DNA of 64,000 nucleotides. Source: Amblyomma americanum. Lineage: Eukaryota > Arthropoda > Arachnida > Ixodida > Ixodidae. Positions 12,220 to 23,930 of the stretch are shown here, in pieces (position 1 is the stretch's first letter; every line of letters begins with the position of its first letter). The stretch covers positions 1 to 64,000 of the forward strand of contig NW_027526693.1 of NCBI RefSeq assembly GCF_052857255.1, in the 5' to 3' direction. Position numbers and translations under genes: made by a program. A model generated the notes under the pieces. It saw nothing but the letters and a program-made list of their open reading frames with translations. It made no database searches and was not told the DNA's origin.

Positions 12220-15024
12220 CATTCGGTGAGATTTATTTATTTTACTTATTTCATAAATACTGCCGACTGCCCTTTGGCGGTCAAGGCAGGAGTGCACAAA
12301 GGAAAAAAATTACAAAGTGGTAACAACAAAATAACAGCGACAAAGGGCGATTACAGTACGAGGACAAAATTCAATAAGACCAACGGGAAGCAAAAAAAAA
12401 AGTACAGGCAAATCATCCGACGTCAAACAGACTAAGTGTACAGAATAAAAACAAGGCAACCGAAATACACTGTGTACTAGACACGCTACTGCGATACATG
12501 AGCCGAAACAGCAGACAAGAAGGATTCTGAAAATACCAGGTTGGTGATATCGCTTGGCAGTCGGTTCCATTCGGAAATAGTGCGTGGAAAGAAGGAACAA
12601 GAATATGCTTTTGTTCGGCATCGTGGCATCAAGATAGTCCTTTCGTGTTTGTTACGGGTGGGGCGTGTTGTGTTGTATTCCATGTAACTCTGAAAATTCA
12701 GTTTTGTTTTATTATGTATGATATTGAACAACATTTTTAGTCGGTGCTGCTTGCGACGGGATTCAAGAGTGGGAAGCCCAGATCTGTTGAGCAAATCAGA
12801 CACCGAGACCTGCCGACCATAAGCGTGGTAAATAAACCGGAGTGCTTTCCTCTGGACGCCTTCGAGATTTTTTATATCCGTTTTTGTGTGCGGATCCCAT
12901 ACAGCGTCGGCGTATTCGAGCACTGGACGCACAAGTGATGTGTATGCTGTCAGTTTAGTTTTGCTCGTGCAATGCTTTAGGCGGTGCTTTAATAATCGAA
13001 GTTTTTTGGACGCTGCTGAGACAATGGACTGGATGTGTACACTCCAGTTCAGGTTGGATGTCATGGTTACCCCAAGATATTTCACCTGAGTCACTGAGTT
13101 GATCGGAAGGCCATTGATTTTGTATGTGCATTGGAGCGGTTGTTTCTTTCGTGTTACTGTCATTTTTCCGCATTTTGAACTGTTTATACCCATTTGCCAA
13201 GTACAACACCAGCTGGAAACTGCTGTTAAGTATTAGGCTAGGAGTGTCTGGTCTTCGTCTGATGTGATACTATGGTATATAACACAGTCGTCGGCGAAGA
13301 ACCGACAGCGTATGTGTGAGTTGAAGGACAGGTCGTTCAAATAAATAAGGAAGAGAAGCGGCCCAAGGACTGAGCCCTGGGGAACTCCTGAAAGCACCGG
13401 CGCTTTTGTTGAGTGAGATTCAGATATCTGAACAAACTGATGCCGCTGTGTAAGGTAGGAATCTAACCATTGTATACTTGCCGATTATTTAACCACCACC
13501 TTATTTTTAACAAGATTGCCATGCGATACCCGGTCAAAAGCTTTTTCGAAGTCAATGAAAATTAAATCTACCTGTCCATTATTGTCTAGTGACATCATAA
13601 TTTCATTTGTGATATGAATAAGCTGCGTCACTGTCGACAAGCCTTGCCGAAACCCGTGCTGGCTTTCAATAAAAAAACCGCTTCCCTCCAGGAATGAACA
13701 TATGTGCATGAAAATAAAATGTTCTAACACCTTACTGGACGTACATAACAAAGAAATTGGCCTGTAATTCTTCACGCAAAGCTTGTCTCCTGATTTGTGA
13801 ATGGGTATCACCTTTGCTGTTTTCTAATCGTTTGGAATTTCTCCTGTCCTGAGACTTTCAGTAAAAATAATGAAAAGGTATTTAGCGCACCACTCAGCAT
13901 ATCTGTACAGAAAAGCGTTAGGAATATCGTCTGGTCCAGAGGATTTTTTTGTGTTCAACTGCAATAGAGCCGAAACAATACCCTCCTCGTTAATAATTAG
14001 GTCTGGCAGATTGAATTGGCTAGTTCGAGATTCGGAGACTGAGTTGATGTTACTCAGGAATACAGAGGAAAAGTGCTCATTGAAGGCAGTCGCTAAGCAG
14101 AGGGAGTCGGTAACAACTGTGCTGTTAAGGAGAAGTTTGTTAACCGGGTCTTTTTTCTGTGACAGATGCCTCCAGAACTTTGGGGGTCAGTTTTTAGAAA
14201 ATTGTGCATCTTGACATTAAAAAAGTGGTACCGTGAAAATTTTATTTTTGAACGCAGTTCAGCCCGAAGAGCCGGCAAAGCACCACCAACTTTATTGCTT
14301 GACCTTGATAAGCGCTTCACGCGACGTTTTAATTGTATGATCTCGCGTGTTATCCAGGGACACGCCATTTTCAGCTGCTTATGTTTAAGCGGCACGTACT
14401 TGTTGATACATTGATGAACCGTACTTTTGAATTCTAACCACAAGTCGTTCACACTTGTACGCCCATCAGTGTATTTTTTGGCAAAGGATTCATACGTCAG
14501 TTCAAGCTGATCTAGAACGCTTTCATCCTGAGCATTGTTAAAGTCGCGAAACGCATTTCCTTCCTGATGAACAATTACTGGTCGCATCAATTCGCTTTTA
14601 AAGAGCACCGCTTCATGGTCTGATATTCCGGGAAAGACATCTGTCGAAAAGCCCAATTGACTAACAGGGTCTGATATAAATACCAGGTCAAGAAGAGAAC
14701 ACGTATTTGCTGTAATGCGCGTAGGTTTCTGAACAACCTGGTTTAAGTTATAATTAAAAGCTATGCTGAGCAAAGCATCCGAGTTAGCACACAAAGTTTG
14801 AGCGCACAGAGAATCCCAGTTGATGTTTGGCAAGTTAAAATCGCCGCATACGATAACATGGCTATAGCGCTTTGTATGTTCATTTAAAAAGTCGTGCAAG
14901 TTGTCCAGTACAGAAGGATCAGCATTCGGTGGTCGATAAATAACCCCTATTAAAAGACTAATCTGAAAAAGACGGAGAACAACCCAGACCATTTCAGTGT
15001 TGGTGTGATGCGGTATCAGCGTAT
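12220..15024 (-). mobile_element. LINE L-A, CR1/L2/Jockey-like, 5'-truncated
   Basis: The minus-strand element runs from within the endonuclease domain (15024) to an A/T-rich 3' tail (AAATAAATAAATC, about 12228-12245). Exact 20-nt duplications (one mismatch) flank it, so both ends are known. It is inserted in the LTR of Ty3-B. The 5' truncation and A-rich tail fit target-primed reverse transcription. It has only a few lesions and is one of the better preserved elements here. Confidence 0.88.
12487..15020 (-). pseudogene. L-A ORF2: endonuclease and reverse transcriptase
   Basis: In order on the minus strand: an APE-like endonuclease lacking its first part (GVIYRPPN, VIVCGDFNLPNINW, LDLVFIS, GISDHEAV; about 14590-14990); RT blocks VIPIHKSGDK and NYRPISLL (about 13740-13815), QHGFR, IFIDFEKAFDRV, VLSGVPQGSVLGP and the catalytic box FFADD (about 13275-13295); then a C-terminal region ending FPRTISEWNRLPSDI with a stop at 12484-12486. 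FADD is intact. Lesions are a frameshift near 14170, TAG in PND*KT (about 13826), TAA near 13487 and a stop after DQTLLA near 13245. CR1/L2-like is my best family reading, and Jockey is the alternative. Confidence 0.88.
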
Positions 15025-15044
15025 AGAGATGATTGGTGGAGAAG
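15025..15044. repeat. Target-site duplication of LINE L-A, right copy
   Basis: AGAGATGATTGGTGGAGAAG, the partner of 12200-12219. Confidence 0.8.
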
Positions 15045-15084
15045 AGAAGTCGACGACAAGGCTTACTTGGACTTACACCGAGGC

Positions 15085-15092
15085 TATAAAAG
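15085..15092 (+). promoter_or_regulatory. TATA box in the Ty3-B LTR
   Basis: TATAAAAG in a GC-richer context inside the LTR, well placed to drive plus-strand transcription toward gag. Functional use is inferred. Confidence 0.5.
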
Positions 15093-15395
15093 CGCGAGTG
15101 AGAGCGAGGCACAGGGGGGAACAGCAGAGAAGCGGAGGCACCGGCAGGTCAGGGACACATCGGCTGGAAGAGAGCGACGCCGGCTACTACTCCGGTGAGC
15201 TCGCGTTCTACGGCATCGCATCGTGGACTTCCTACCGTGCCTGAGCCCGTTCCGGGGAGTCAATAGAGGACGCTACCACCTGCTACGGCCAGGGGTGTCT
15301 CCAGGGCTGTTGCCACCCATCCGGTTGGTGCCCCCAACGCCAACAACACCGGCATGACCTCCACGGGCGCTTGGACCGGGAGCTTGTACGACACA

Positions 15396-15461
15396 GCCAG
15401 CGACGCCAGCCCAAGAACATCGAACGCCGCCAGCAACGCCAGCCCAAGCACGCCGAACGCC
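15396..15461 (+). repeat. Two tandem 33-bp units inside the Ty3-B LTR
   Basis: GCCAGCGACGCCAGCCCAAG... at 15396-15428 is repeated with a few changes at 15429-15461. The local codon-like GCC periodicity creates open frames on both strands that I do not regard as genes. Confidence 0.6.
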
Positions 15462-15743
15462 GCCTCGACGCCGGCTACGGGAGCCATACAACGCCGCATC
15501 CGCACCGAACCAACCGTGAGCACGAACGGCGACCACGAATAGTAGAACACTAGTTGTAGACGCTGGTAGCAGCTTGAGCGGGTCATGTGTATTTAGAGCC
15601 TTTGTGTGTTGTGTTAATTTTGTTAGTTTTGTGTCTAGTGCGTGTGTCACGTAGGGTGTATTAAATGTGCGTTTGTGTGGGTACACCCGTAGCCTAGTCC
15701 ATTCTTTCAGTCCGAGTGTCCTCCGGAGGGATCCGTGACAAAG

Positions 15744-15825
15744 GTAAGTGGCGAGCCTTCCAGGATTCATTTCCTTTTTTTTTCTTTTTGCTTTCTCTTG
15801 GATCTTTCCGATCTCTCGACGGCAG
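15744..15825 (+). other. Possible leader intron of Ty3-B
   Basis: Directly after the LTR, AAG|GTAAGTGG gives a strong donor at 15743/15744. A long pyrimidine tract (about 15769-15818) ends in GGCAG|AAAG at 15825, and the gag ATG follows at 15831. This 82-nt GT..AG segment looks like a spliceosomal intron in the leader. The would-be primer-binding site TGGCGAGCC (15749-15757) lies inside it. Splicing is inferred only from the motifs. Confidence 0.4.
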
Positions 15826-15830
15826 AAAGT

Positions 15831-16920
15831 ATGGATTTGTCAAAAACGTTAGAACCGGCGCTCAAGCTGGGGTTAAGCAAAGAAGAGGCGATGCGTCTCT
15901 ATGACGAGGAGGCAAAGAGGCAGAGAGAGGAAAGGGCGCGAACACGCGCAGACGCTCACAAAGCAGAAGAGCGCGAGGAGAAAAGAGCTCGCGAGGCAGA
16001 AGAGCGAGAAGCTAGAAGAGCCCGCGAGGCAGAACAGGAGAAAAGAAGCATAGAATGGGAGAAGGAGTTTATTTTGTGGAAACAGGCGCATGTCGCGGGA
16101 GGATATGAGGTAATCACGGACAATGATCAGCGTCCCTTAGCGGGTACAGAATCTCCTAGACCAGCCAGAGTTTGCCCAAGGAAGCTGATGGCTCCTTTCG
16201 ATGACAAGAGAGGTGATTTGGATGCATATCTGCAACGATTCGAGCGGATAGCTTTGAGGCAATGCTGGAAGCGCAATGAATGGGCCACGGCATTGAGCAT
16301 GTGTTTAGTCGGAGAGGCGCTGAATGTGTTTGGAAGGATGCCTGCTGCTGATTCCATGAAATATGAGAAAGTCATAAAGGCACTCCTCCAAAGATTCAGG
16401 CTTACAGCAAAGGGTTTTCGTGCGAGATTTCGCACCGCGAAACTTGAGGATTCGGAAACCGTGAAGAAGTTTTCCTGCAGGCTGACCAACTATTTTGAAA
16501 GGTGGCTTGATACGTCAAACACAGAAAAGAGTTTTGAAGCGGTGCGTGACAAGCTGGTCACAGAACAATTTTTAGCATATTGCAGTTCAAAGCTGGCGCT
16601 ATTACTGAAAGTAGTGCTCGTTGGAAGAGTTCGCCGACACTGCTGACTAATTCCTCGAAGCTCAAGGGTCAAGGAATATGAGTAGGGCAAGAGAAAACCC
16701 AAAAGACCCTAGAGACAGATGCGGCAAAACCAAGAGCATATGGAAGCGCATCTGAGGCACCAGTAAGGTGTTTTCTCTGCGGCAAGGTGGGACACCGTGC
16801 AGCTGACTGTCGAACTAGTAGCGCTGCCCAAAAACACAGGTTGTGTGTCAAGGCTGGAAGAGGAGGGGTCATACTCTTGATGAGTGGCGATACAGAACGC
16901 TGGACCGAGCTGCATGCGTT
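15831..16920 (+). pseudogene. Ty3-B Gag, frameshifted
   Basis: ATG at 15831 (MDLSKTLEPALKLGLSKEEA) is preferred over an earlier in-frame ATG that would translate the leader. A charged Glu/Arg-rich coiled-coil-like stretch (residues about 25-75) is followed by the conserved tick Ty3 Gag region KLMAPFDDKRGDLDAYLQRF through FEAVRDKLVTEQFLAYCSSK (to about 16590). A frameshift near 16610 ends that frame. In another frame a CCHC knuckle, CFLCGKVGHRAADC, is intact at 16769-16810, with His present. Confidence 0.85.
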
Positions 16921-17009
16921 GTCGACTCTAGGGTAGAACTTGTCACGCCACCCGAAGTTCCACAGCGGAAGGGAGAGCAAATGCCGCTGGAAAATGAGGC
17001 AGTGAGTGG

Positions 17010-17290
17010 AACACCCAAGTCTAAAGCAGCAATGCCAGTGGTGGTTGGGCAAATAGGGGACCGTCCTATATTGGTGCTTAGAGACAGCGGAGCCAACACA
17101 GTCTTGGTTTGGAGAAGCCTGGTGAAGGATGAGGATCTTATAGGGGAAGCGTCGGCCTTCACTCTTGTAGATAGCACAGTAAGGTACTTTCCTAAAGCCA
17201 GGATTCTGGTGTCCACGCCATAATATACTGGGCAGGCAGGGGCAAAATGCGTAGAGCAACCCATCTACGATTTGCATGCTCCCGGTGTCC
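17010..17290 (+). pseudogene. Ty3-B aspartic protease, truncated
   Basis: The plus frame encodes MPVVVGQIGDRPILVLRDSG and onward, with the catalytic triplet as DSG at 17083-17091, a known retropepsin variant. A stop at 17221-17223 interrupts it. Homologous sequence (YTGQAGAKCVEQPIYDLHAP) continues in frame to about 17290, where the element breaks off. Confidence 0.7.
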
Positions 17291-17300
17291 CCAAGGTTAG

Positions 17301-19365
17301 TCATGATAGCCGCCAAATCTCGGTCCTCGTTTTGGGTTTTTTTAAATCCTGCTGACTAAATAAGAACCAACTTTCTTTGGGCCGAGTTCGAGAGCAATCG
17401 TCACAACTGTGGTGTCGCGAGAAGGCACCTGAAATGCGGTGAAGAGCCCCGGCCCGATGCCACACATCATATATGTATTCTTGAAGAGTAATTATCCAGC
17501 GAGCCAACTTCTGCTTAAGGTGCCGCTTCGTGAACATCCAGGTGATTGCGGAATTATCGGTTACGATGGTGAATTTCCGTCCGAAGAGGCAGTGGCGAAA
17601 TTTGTCGTCGACACTCCAGACCACCGCCACACATTCTAACTCGTTGGAGTTGTAAAGGCTTTCGTCATTGGACAGGTTGCGTCTAGGGTACGCAAAGACG
17701 TGCTGAGCACCCTGAGAGTTGCGCTGGAGCAGAGTCGCCCCCAGGCCAATCTGGCTGTGTGCACTTCAGTGTGCCAGTCTTCGCGAAAGTGACAAAAAAC
17801 CGGGCACTTAGTCAGTCGATCTTTGAGCGCTTGAAAGTCTCGTTGCTGTCGTTCACCCATATGAAGTTCCCGCTCTTCTTCAACAAATTCGTGAGGGGAG
17901 CTGCAGTGGTGGCAAAATTAGCGATAAATTTCCGTAAATAGGAAGCCATGCCAAGGAATGTCTGTAGCTGATTCACACTGTCGGGTGTGGGGCAATTCGT
18001 GACGGCATCTATCCTCTCTGGGAGAGTGTGAATGCCCTCCGCAGAAGTTTTGTAACCAAGGTAGGAGATCTCCGACCGACCAAACTTACAATTCTCGCGG
18101 TTCAGCAGCAAGCCAGCTTGGTATAACCTGGCCAGAACATTATCTAGATTCCGGAGGTTTTCATATTTTCTGCTGCCGGCGACCAAAACGTCATCGAGGT
18201 CGACCACGCAGGTGGGATCTTTGAGAGAACCGAGCACCATATACATGGCGCGCTGGAAAGTGCTTGGAGGTGTACGTAGCCCGAAAGGCATGCGATTGAA
18301 CTCGTACAGCCCAATAAGGGTGCGAAAAGCAGTTTAGTGTTTATCCTCTTCGGCGACGTTGATCTGCCAATACCCGGAGCGCAAGTCGAGAGATGAGTAT
18401 TTTGCGTGTCGGACGGCGTCAATAGTGTCGTCGATACAAGGAAGCCAGTAAGAGTCTGGGATCGTGTGCTTATTGAGCTCTCTGTAGTCAACGCAAAACC
18501 TCATAGTGCCGTTTTTCTTGCGGACGAGAAAAACAGGGGCTGCCCAAGAGCTCGAGGATGGTCTTACGACACCAACAGCCAGCATGTCGCGTACCTGGAC
18601 AGCGATGACTGTTCGCTCGCGCTCTGCGTAGCGCCGCAGATGTATAGTTATGGGCGGATGATTGTCGGTTGGTATGCGGTGAACAATCAAGTCAGTGCCA
18701 GGAAGCTGGGAACTCGTCTCCGCGAAAATGGCACTGTGCCGGAGCAGCAGGGCACTCAACGTTTGAGGACCGGAAGACTCACCTTTAGTATGCTCGTCCA
18801 CGGGTGCGCTAGGGGCGGTACGGCATGAGCGGAGCTGCACTTCGCCGTTTTGGATGGAAAGTGCCACGTCCCCAAACATGAGGTAGTCAGTACCCAAGAT
18901 GAGGTCAGCAGGCAAGTCCGCAAACACCGGGACGCCATTCAGGACCTTACTGCTAGCCTCAGTGCGGATGCAGAGATCGACTGCACCAACGAGAACGGTA
19001 CTTCCCGCCAAGCCTTGCAATGGAGACGAGGTCAATTGACTAAGAGGGACCGATGCATGCCGTTGGAGCAAGACCGTTCGCTGGGCGCCGGCATCAACCA
19101 GTACGGTCAACTCTCCGATGACGTTGACATGCACCGGCAGGAAAGGAAGGGGATGGTTCTGGAAATGCATGCACGGCCGGGCAGCATGAAGACAATCCTT
19201 GTACATGTGGCGAAGTCGTCCGCACGAAAAGCAACCGCGGCGCTGCTGTGGCGCTGCGGAAGATGTTCCGGCGGTAGCAAGGATCCTGCTACGACTGGCA
19301 GTGTCATGCAAGGCGGCCGCCCTGTGTACAAAGATGGGGAGGCTGTCGGTGTCCATTGTGGACAT
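17301..19365 (-). pseudogene. Ty3-C pol: zinc knuckle, protease, RT, RNase H
   Basis: A long minus-strand frame (19365-18334) carries an intact CCHC knuckle (CFSCGRLRHMYKDC), then protease with VLVDAGAQRTVL, where the usual DTG is DAG. It continues with RT start blocks (RDMLAVGVVRPSSSSWAAPV, KKNGTMRFCVDYRELN, SLDLRSGYWQINV) to a stop after AEEDKH. RT resumes at 18291 (MPFGLRTPPSTFQRAM) with the YLDD box changed to DLDD, both Asp kept, and FLGMASYLRKFI. RNase H (IVTDNSAITWMF) ends near 17301, and there is an indel between RT and RNase H near 17640-17860. Confidence 0.9.
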
Positions 19366-20080
19366 AATCGATGCGTGGGTGATATCGTGAAGTCCTTCGA
19401 CGAGTACTGCTTATCAGCGGACGCCGGCCACTCGATATTGCAGGCCTGAAGAAGACGGACCTTGTCGTAAATATACAGGGCGACGTCTTCATCTGGAGCC
19501 TGACGCCAATATTTCATCGTCGTGAATTTGACGTTGTGCGCAGCGGCCAGTGGTGGAAAGGCGGCAATAAGGGCAGCGGTCCAGGCCGACCAAGTGGTGT
19601 AGTGGCGGCCTTTGTACAGGTGCCAGGCGCGGGCGGCACCACGGAGATTGTCTTCCACGACGAAGAGCGTGGTGGCGGAAGACCAGTCACAACGCCGGGC
19701 ACTAACGTCGAAAACTTGGATTCACGCTTCGGCTTCATCATAAAAACCACGGAACTCCGGAAGCTGTACTGGCGGTACTGGGCCCCCAAGGGACCGCGAA
19801 GCGCGGCCCAGCGCTGCAGCGAAAGAGGCGGATAACTCCCGGACGGTGATGAGGGCTTCGGGAAGGAGGTTTAAGGCCGAATCAGCCGAAGAGGCATGGA
19901 AGCCGTTCTCGAAGAGGAGAGAGTTCTCAGGTGTCGAGTGAGCCGGGCGTGTGACTGCCCGGCCGCTGCGAAGGTGGAACGGGTCGGGGAGGTGCGGGTC
20001 AGGCCCGAAGTTAGTCGACCGCGCCTTTGTAAAGGACTGAAGCTGAGACGCGGCCGTCCGGTCGAATTGTTGTTGGTATC
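19107..20080 (-). pseudogene. Ty3-C Gag
   Basis: Minus-strand Gag core LRGAARAWHLYKGRHYTTWS through YWRQAPDEDVALYIYDKVRL (about 19450-19658), typical of a retrotransposon gag domain, is frameshifted before the knuckle region. The upstream N-terminal part (about 19870-20060) is Ser/Arg/Thr-rich and also broken between frames. No single intact Gag frame exists. Confidence 0.75.
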
Positions 20081-20087
20081 CTCATAC

Positions 20088-20270
20088 TGTGACACATGCC
20101 CACATAGGATAATTGGCCAAGAATTGGGGGGCACAGAGAGTTTTTCAGGAAATTATTTCCTGGACGAAAATAAAATGAACGGTACGGAAGGAAGAAGTAC
20201 ACAAAAAGGAACAACGAAAGGAAACGGCGAATGCATAACGCACGCAGGAGATCGGGACTGATGTTTATAG
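20088..20270 (-). repeat. Remnant of the Ty3-C 5' LTR
   Basis: TGTGACACATG at 20088 has the TG-start form of the LTR edges here and lies at the outer side of the gag leader. The right limit is not visible because I-A begins at about 20280. There is no second copy in the window, so the assignment is by position. Confidence 0.4.
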
Positions 20271-20289
20271 CCAAGTAGTTAAATGATGA

Positions 20290-23200
20290 TTATTGTAAGA
20301 ATAAAAATGTTATTGAAAAAATTATAAAATATAATGTTGCAACTTGATTCCATTAAAAATTTTTGGACGGCAGTAAAAACAGACTTGTGACTTTACTCAA
20401 GTATGGAGGCTCCAAACGACAAAATGACTGGGCTGCTCAAACAAAGTCCAAGCTGTTGTAGTGGTTTCTCTAAAAGCCGTCTTCTCATCATGATGTATCA
20501 GCGACAGAACAACAAAAAATGGTCTATGGTTTCGTGCTCACCACAGAATACACAGACGGGATTAAGCGCCAACCCAGACCTGTGCAAGTAAAAATTTAAG
20601 GGTGGGATCCGGCAGCGAAACCTTGATAGAGATACCTCAACCTGCCGTGATGGCATGACTGCCTGCTCCACGAATACCACAGGTGCAGGTAACCATCAGA
20701 TCTTAAAAGAGATCCATTTGTCATTCTTAACAAATTATGTCTCCGAAACCCTGCTGCTGTGATGTATGCTATAGGCGGAACGATATGTAGCACGGGGCCA
20801 ATGAGGGACGCCTTTGCCAGGCAGTCCGCAACTTCATTGGCTGCCACACCGCCATGACCTGGCACCCATATCATGTGAACAAGGCTCAAATGCGGAGGCA
20901 GGACTGAATGGAAGGCCTTTAAGATTGGCGAATCTACAGCGGATGCAAGGGACGAACACAAAGAAAGTCTGTAATGACAGCCACTGAAGAGAAAGCTGGC
21001 TCTAGTTTGCGAAGAGCAAGGACCACCACCAGAAACTCCGCTTGGAAAATTGGAGCGTAGTCGTGAAGCCGAACAGAAAAAGACCAATCTAGAAGCGGGC
21101 AATATATTCCCGCCCCTGCCTTTGCATCACATTGGGAGGCGTCAGTAGCTATCGTTAAGCTAATAGGTAGGATTTGTAAATGGTCTTCTGATAATTCATT
21201 TAAATTGCGGGGTTGTAAATGCTTAACGTTTAAAGAGAAAATGTCATCACAGACAATTTCTACAGAGTACCCACTGTTTTTCTCGGAAGGATGTTATACA
21301 AAAGAACATTTAAAGGTTCAAGCAAATTTTGCACCCTAACTGCCTGCGGGATATGATATCTAGGCCACTGCGCTCCAAAAAGGAAGTCGGCAGGCAACAA
21401 AAAACTGAGAAGGAACGGTGTAATTGTGATTCATATATCCTTAAGTACGTCTGAACAGTTAGGAATTGAAATATGGAGGATAAAGGAGGAATACTGGCTT
21501 CAAGCTAAAGCACGTTATTCGCCACACATTTGGGGAGGCCGAGGCACAACCGAAGCGCTTGCCCCTCCAAAAGAACGAGCGGGCGAATTTTGTAAGCAGC
21601 CGTACCAGAAAACAGCACAAATCCAAATTCTAAAATTGGTCCGACATAAACATATATCATCAAAAGTTCATCTCTCCGCATCCCAGACCAGGGACTACTT
21701 AATCTACGCAACATGCCCACAACACGAGCCCCTTTCGCTGCGACATGGTCAATGTAGGCTGTCATCATTAATGACACCAATATATTTTAATGACTTAACT
21801 TGAGGAATATTTTGTCCCTGGTAACTGAGAGACAGATGAACAGGATCTTTCATTTGAGAAACAAGTACAGAGCACTTGTTTACATTAAAGGTGAGACGTA
21901 AGTCACACAACCAACTTTCAAGCAAATTCAGGTACGATTGCAGGCGCACAGAGAGATTGAATGTCAGCTGTAGTAGTGAAAAATGCAATGTCGTACGCAT
22001 AGACGAACGTGCGAATGTTTTGATGGCTGGAAATAGAGCTCACTAGAATATTAAAGAGCACAGGCGGCAAGACTGCCCCTTGTGGAACAACTCTAGATGG
22101 TTTACATATTTCAGAATTCACACCATTTAGTATTAAAAAAAACTGTTTTCAAGGAACGCAGATATCCACGCAAGTAAGTATTTCGGAAACTGCAGAATAT
22201 ATAATCTTTGCAAACATATGTAGTGTTTTACGCTGTCATAAGCTTTGGCTACATTTAATGTCACCAACACAGCATGCATTTTTTTGGTGCCGCGCAAGAC
22301 GAATGCGACTCTCAAGATCGGTGTGAGGATTCCATATGGAACATTTTTGACGGAAACCAATTTGACAGGAGCTAAGGATATTATTACGGTCCACAAACTA
22401 CTAAACACATAGAAGTATGACTCTTTTAATTAACTTAACCACGTTTAATGTCAAGAAATAGGTCTAATAATATCCAGAGAAAAGCCACCACCATTTATTT
22501 TATGTAAATGGATCAATTTTGCGATTTTCCACTCAGGAGGAATCCATGCATAGTTGATTAAAAAATTAACCAGCTGCAATAAGGATATAGGGGACTCCTC
22601 AAAGAGGATCCTTAATATTTTTGATGTTACCCTATCTGGGCCAGGAGCAGCAGTTGGTAACCTCAACACTTTCGGGGAAAGCTCGGGAAGGGTAGTAGCG
22701 GGTACATGCTGAAACTGGTCCACTGACGCCACAAACGCGGAGCGCAAAGGAAGTACAGAGGCGAAACCCTGCTCTAATCATTTGGCAACAGTCTCATAGG
22801 TTTTTATTTCTTCTTGCTGGGTCAATACACATGAGGGTGGATTTTGAAGAAACTGGAATCTTTTTCCGCGATCTTAAGGAACCGAAAAGTGCGCGACAAT
22901 TTCCTGAGTTTGATAGGAAATGAAAATGCACTAATTCATAATTTTCTTTCACTTGTGAGACTGTGCATTTAAAAGTAGCCGCAGTGAACTTATAATCATG
23001 CCAATTTTTTTAGCACTGATTGTGTAGGATCTTCTTCCATGCAGCCTTTCCGCGTCTGTAATCCCGTGAGCAATCTGCATTCCACCATCTAGCTGGAGTG
23101 TTTCCTCTTGATGTACGTACCAAAAATTCGGACTTTTTCTGCGTTCCTCAATGGCCAAGCATATGCCTTTTGCTGTATGTTCTTCAGCAGAATTAACCGC

Positions 23201-23880
23201 TGAAGCAAGAGTGGAGTGCAAAGAGGACAGAAACAGGTCATAGTTTATGTATGACCTCAGCTAAGAGCACGCCGGAGTTAAGCGGCAATTAACATAATAA
23301 ACGATAGCAATGTGATCGCTAGATGTTCCGCAATCCACAGTCGACCAATTGAGTACAGGAACACTATTGCTGGTGAATGTTAATTCTAACGCAGATCGAA
23401 TTGGTGCGCGGAGAAATGTGGCCGAACCTGAATTCATACACGAAAGGTTGTCATCAATAACCCAATCCCTAAGGCGCTTACCACAGAAATCTGGCATAAA
23501 GCCCCACGACACATGGTAAGCAATAAAGTCACCGGCCAAGAGAATTGACATCTGACAATTAAGGAGCAGGAGATCTAGCAGCCTGTCATTCTGCACACTG
23601 CAAGGAAAATAAACTTTTACTAACGAAAACTAATAGCACCCTAGAATTTGAAAGTCTAATGCCAATAACTCACAGTCTATAGTACAGGACGGAAAAGTAA
23701 TCTTAGCCCTGTGACAAAATATAGAAGAAACTAGTATGAGTAAGCCTCCTCGTCTTGACTGACGATCTTGTCGAATTGAAGAATAATTTTGCAAATGGAA
23801 ATCTTTTTCATATGTAAGCCAAGTTCCTTGTAAAATAATTATGTCCAGATTATGCTGAGATATAAGGTACGGCAAGTCTG
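20290..23880 (-). pseudogene. I-A ORF2: endonuclease, RT, RNase H
   Basis: Minus-strand blocks in order: endonuclease (HNLDIIILQGTWL about 23840, ILLAGDFIAYHVSWG about 23530, TSSDHIAI about 23310); RT (LPTAAPGPDRV about 22640, MHAVLVTLNVAKAYDSV about 22250, PQGAVLPPVLFNI about 22075); RNase H (HMIWVPGHGGVAANEVADCL about 20815-20875); and a C-terminal CVFCGEHETIDHFLLFC motif (about 20510-20560). The RT catalytic box at 21990-22001 reads YAYD instead of YADD, so the first Asp is Tyr. Frame changes are frequent, for example near 22130, 22450 and 21750. It is clearly inactive. Confidence 0.88.
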
Positions 23881-23930
23881 TTGAAGCTGAAGGATGTGAC
23901 TGACAGTTCTACTGGAGAACTCTTAACAAC

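Larger units (their letters stand above)
12085..15740 (+). repeat. 5' LTR of Ty3-B, split by LINE L-A
   Basis: The left part is 12085-12219 and the right part 15045-15740, with 12220-15024 being the inserted LINE. The termini are TGTCAC (12085-12090) and GTGACA (15735-15740), a perfect inverted hexamer of TG..CA form. A TATA box lies in the right part and ATTAAA near 15660 could serve as a poly(A) signal. The 20-nt duplication on both sides of the LINE supports this reading. Confidence 0.7.
12085..17299 (+). mobile_element. Ty3/gypsy retrotransposon Ty3-B, 3'-truncated and interrupted
   Basis: A plus-strand element with a 5' LTR (12085-15740, split by LINE L-A), leader, gag (15831 on) and protease (about 17010-17290). 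It stops at about 17300, where minus-strand RNase H coding of another Ty3 element (Ty3-C) begins. RT, RNase H, integrase and the 3' LTR are absent. Without the LINE insertion the LTR would be about 831 bp. Confidence 0.8.
17300..20270 (-). mobile_element. Ty3/gypsy retrotransposon Ty3-C, 3'-truncated
   Basis: The minus-strand order is LTR fragment (about 20088-20270), gag (about 19100-20040), zinc knuckle and protease (about 18900-19250), RT (about 17800-18650) and RNase H (to 17301). It ends at about 17300 with no integrase or 3' LTR. Its cut end meets the cut end of Ty3-B, which runs in the opposite direction. The right end is overrun by the I-A LINE 3' end. Confidence 0.85.

Noticed and set aside
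15273..15770. Minus-strand 165-codon frame in the Ty3-B LTR
   Set aside because: Produced by GCC-rich LTR sequence with a 33-bp tandem repeat. The LTR reading explains it better.
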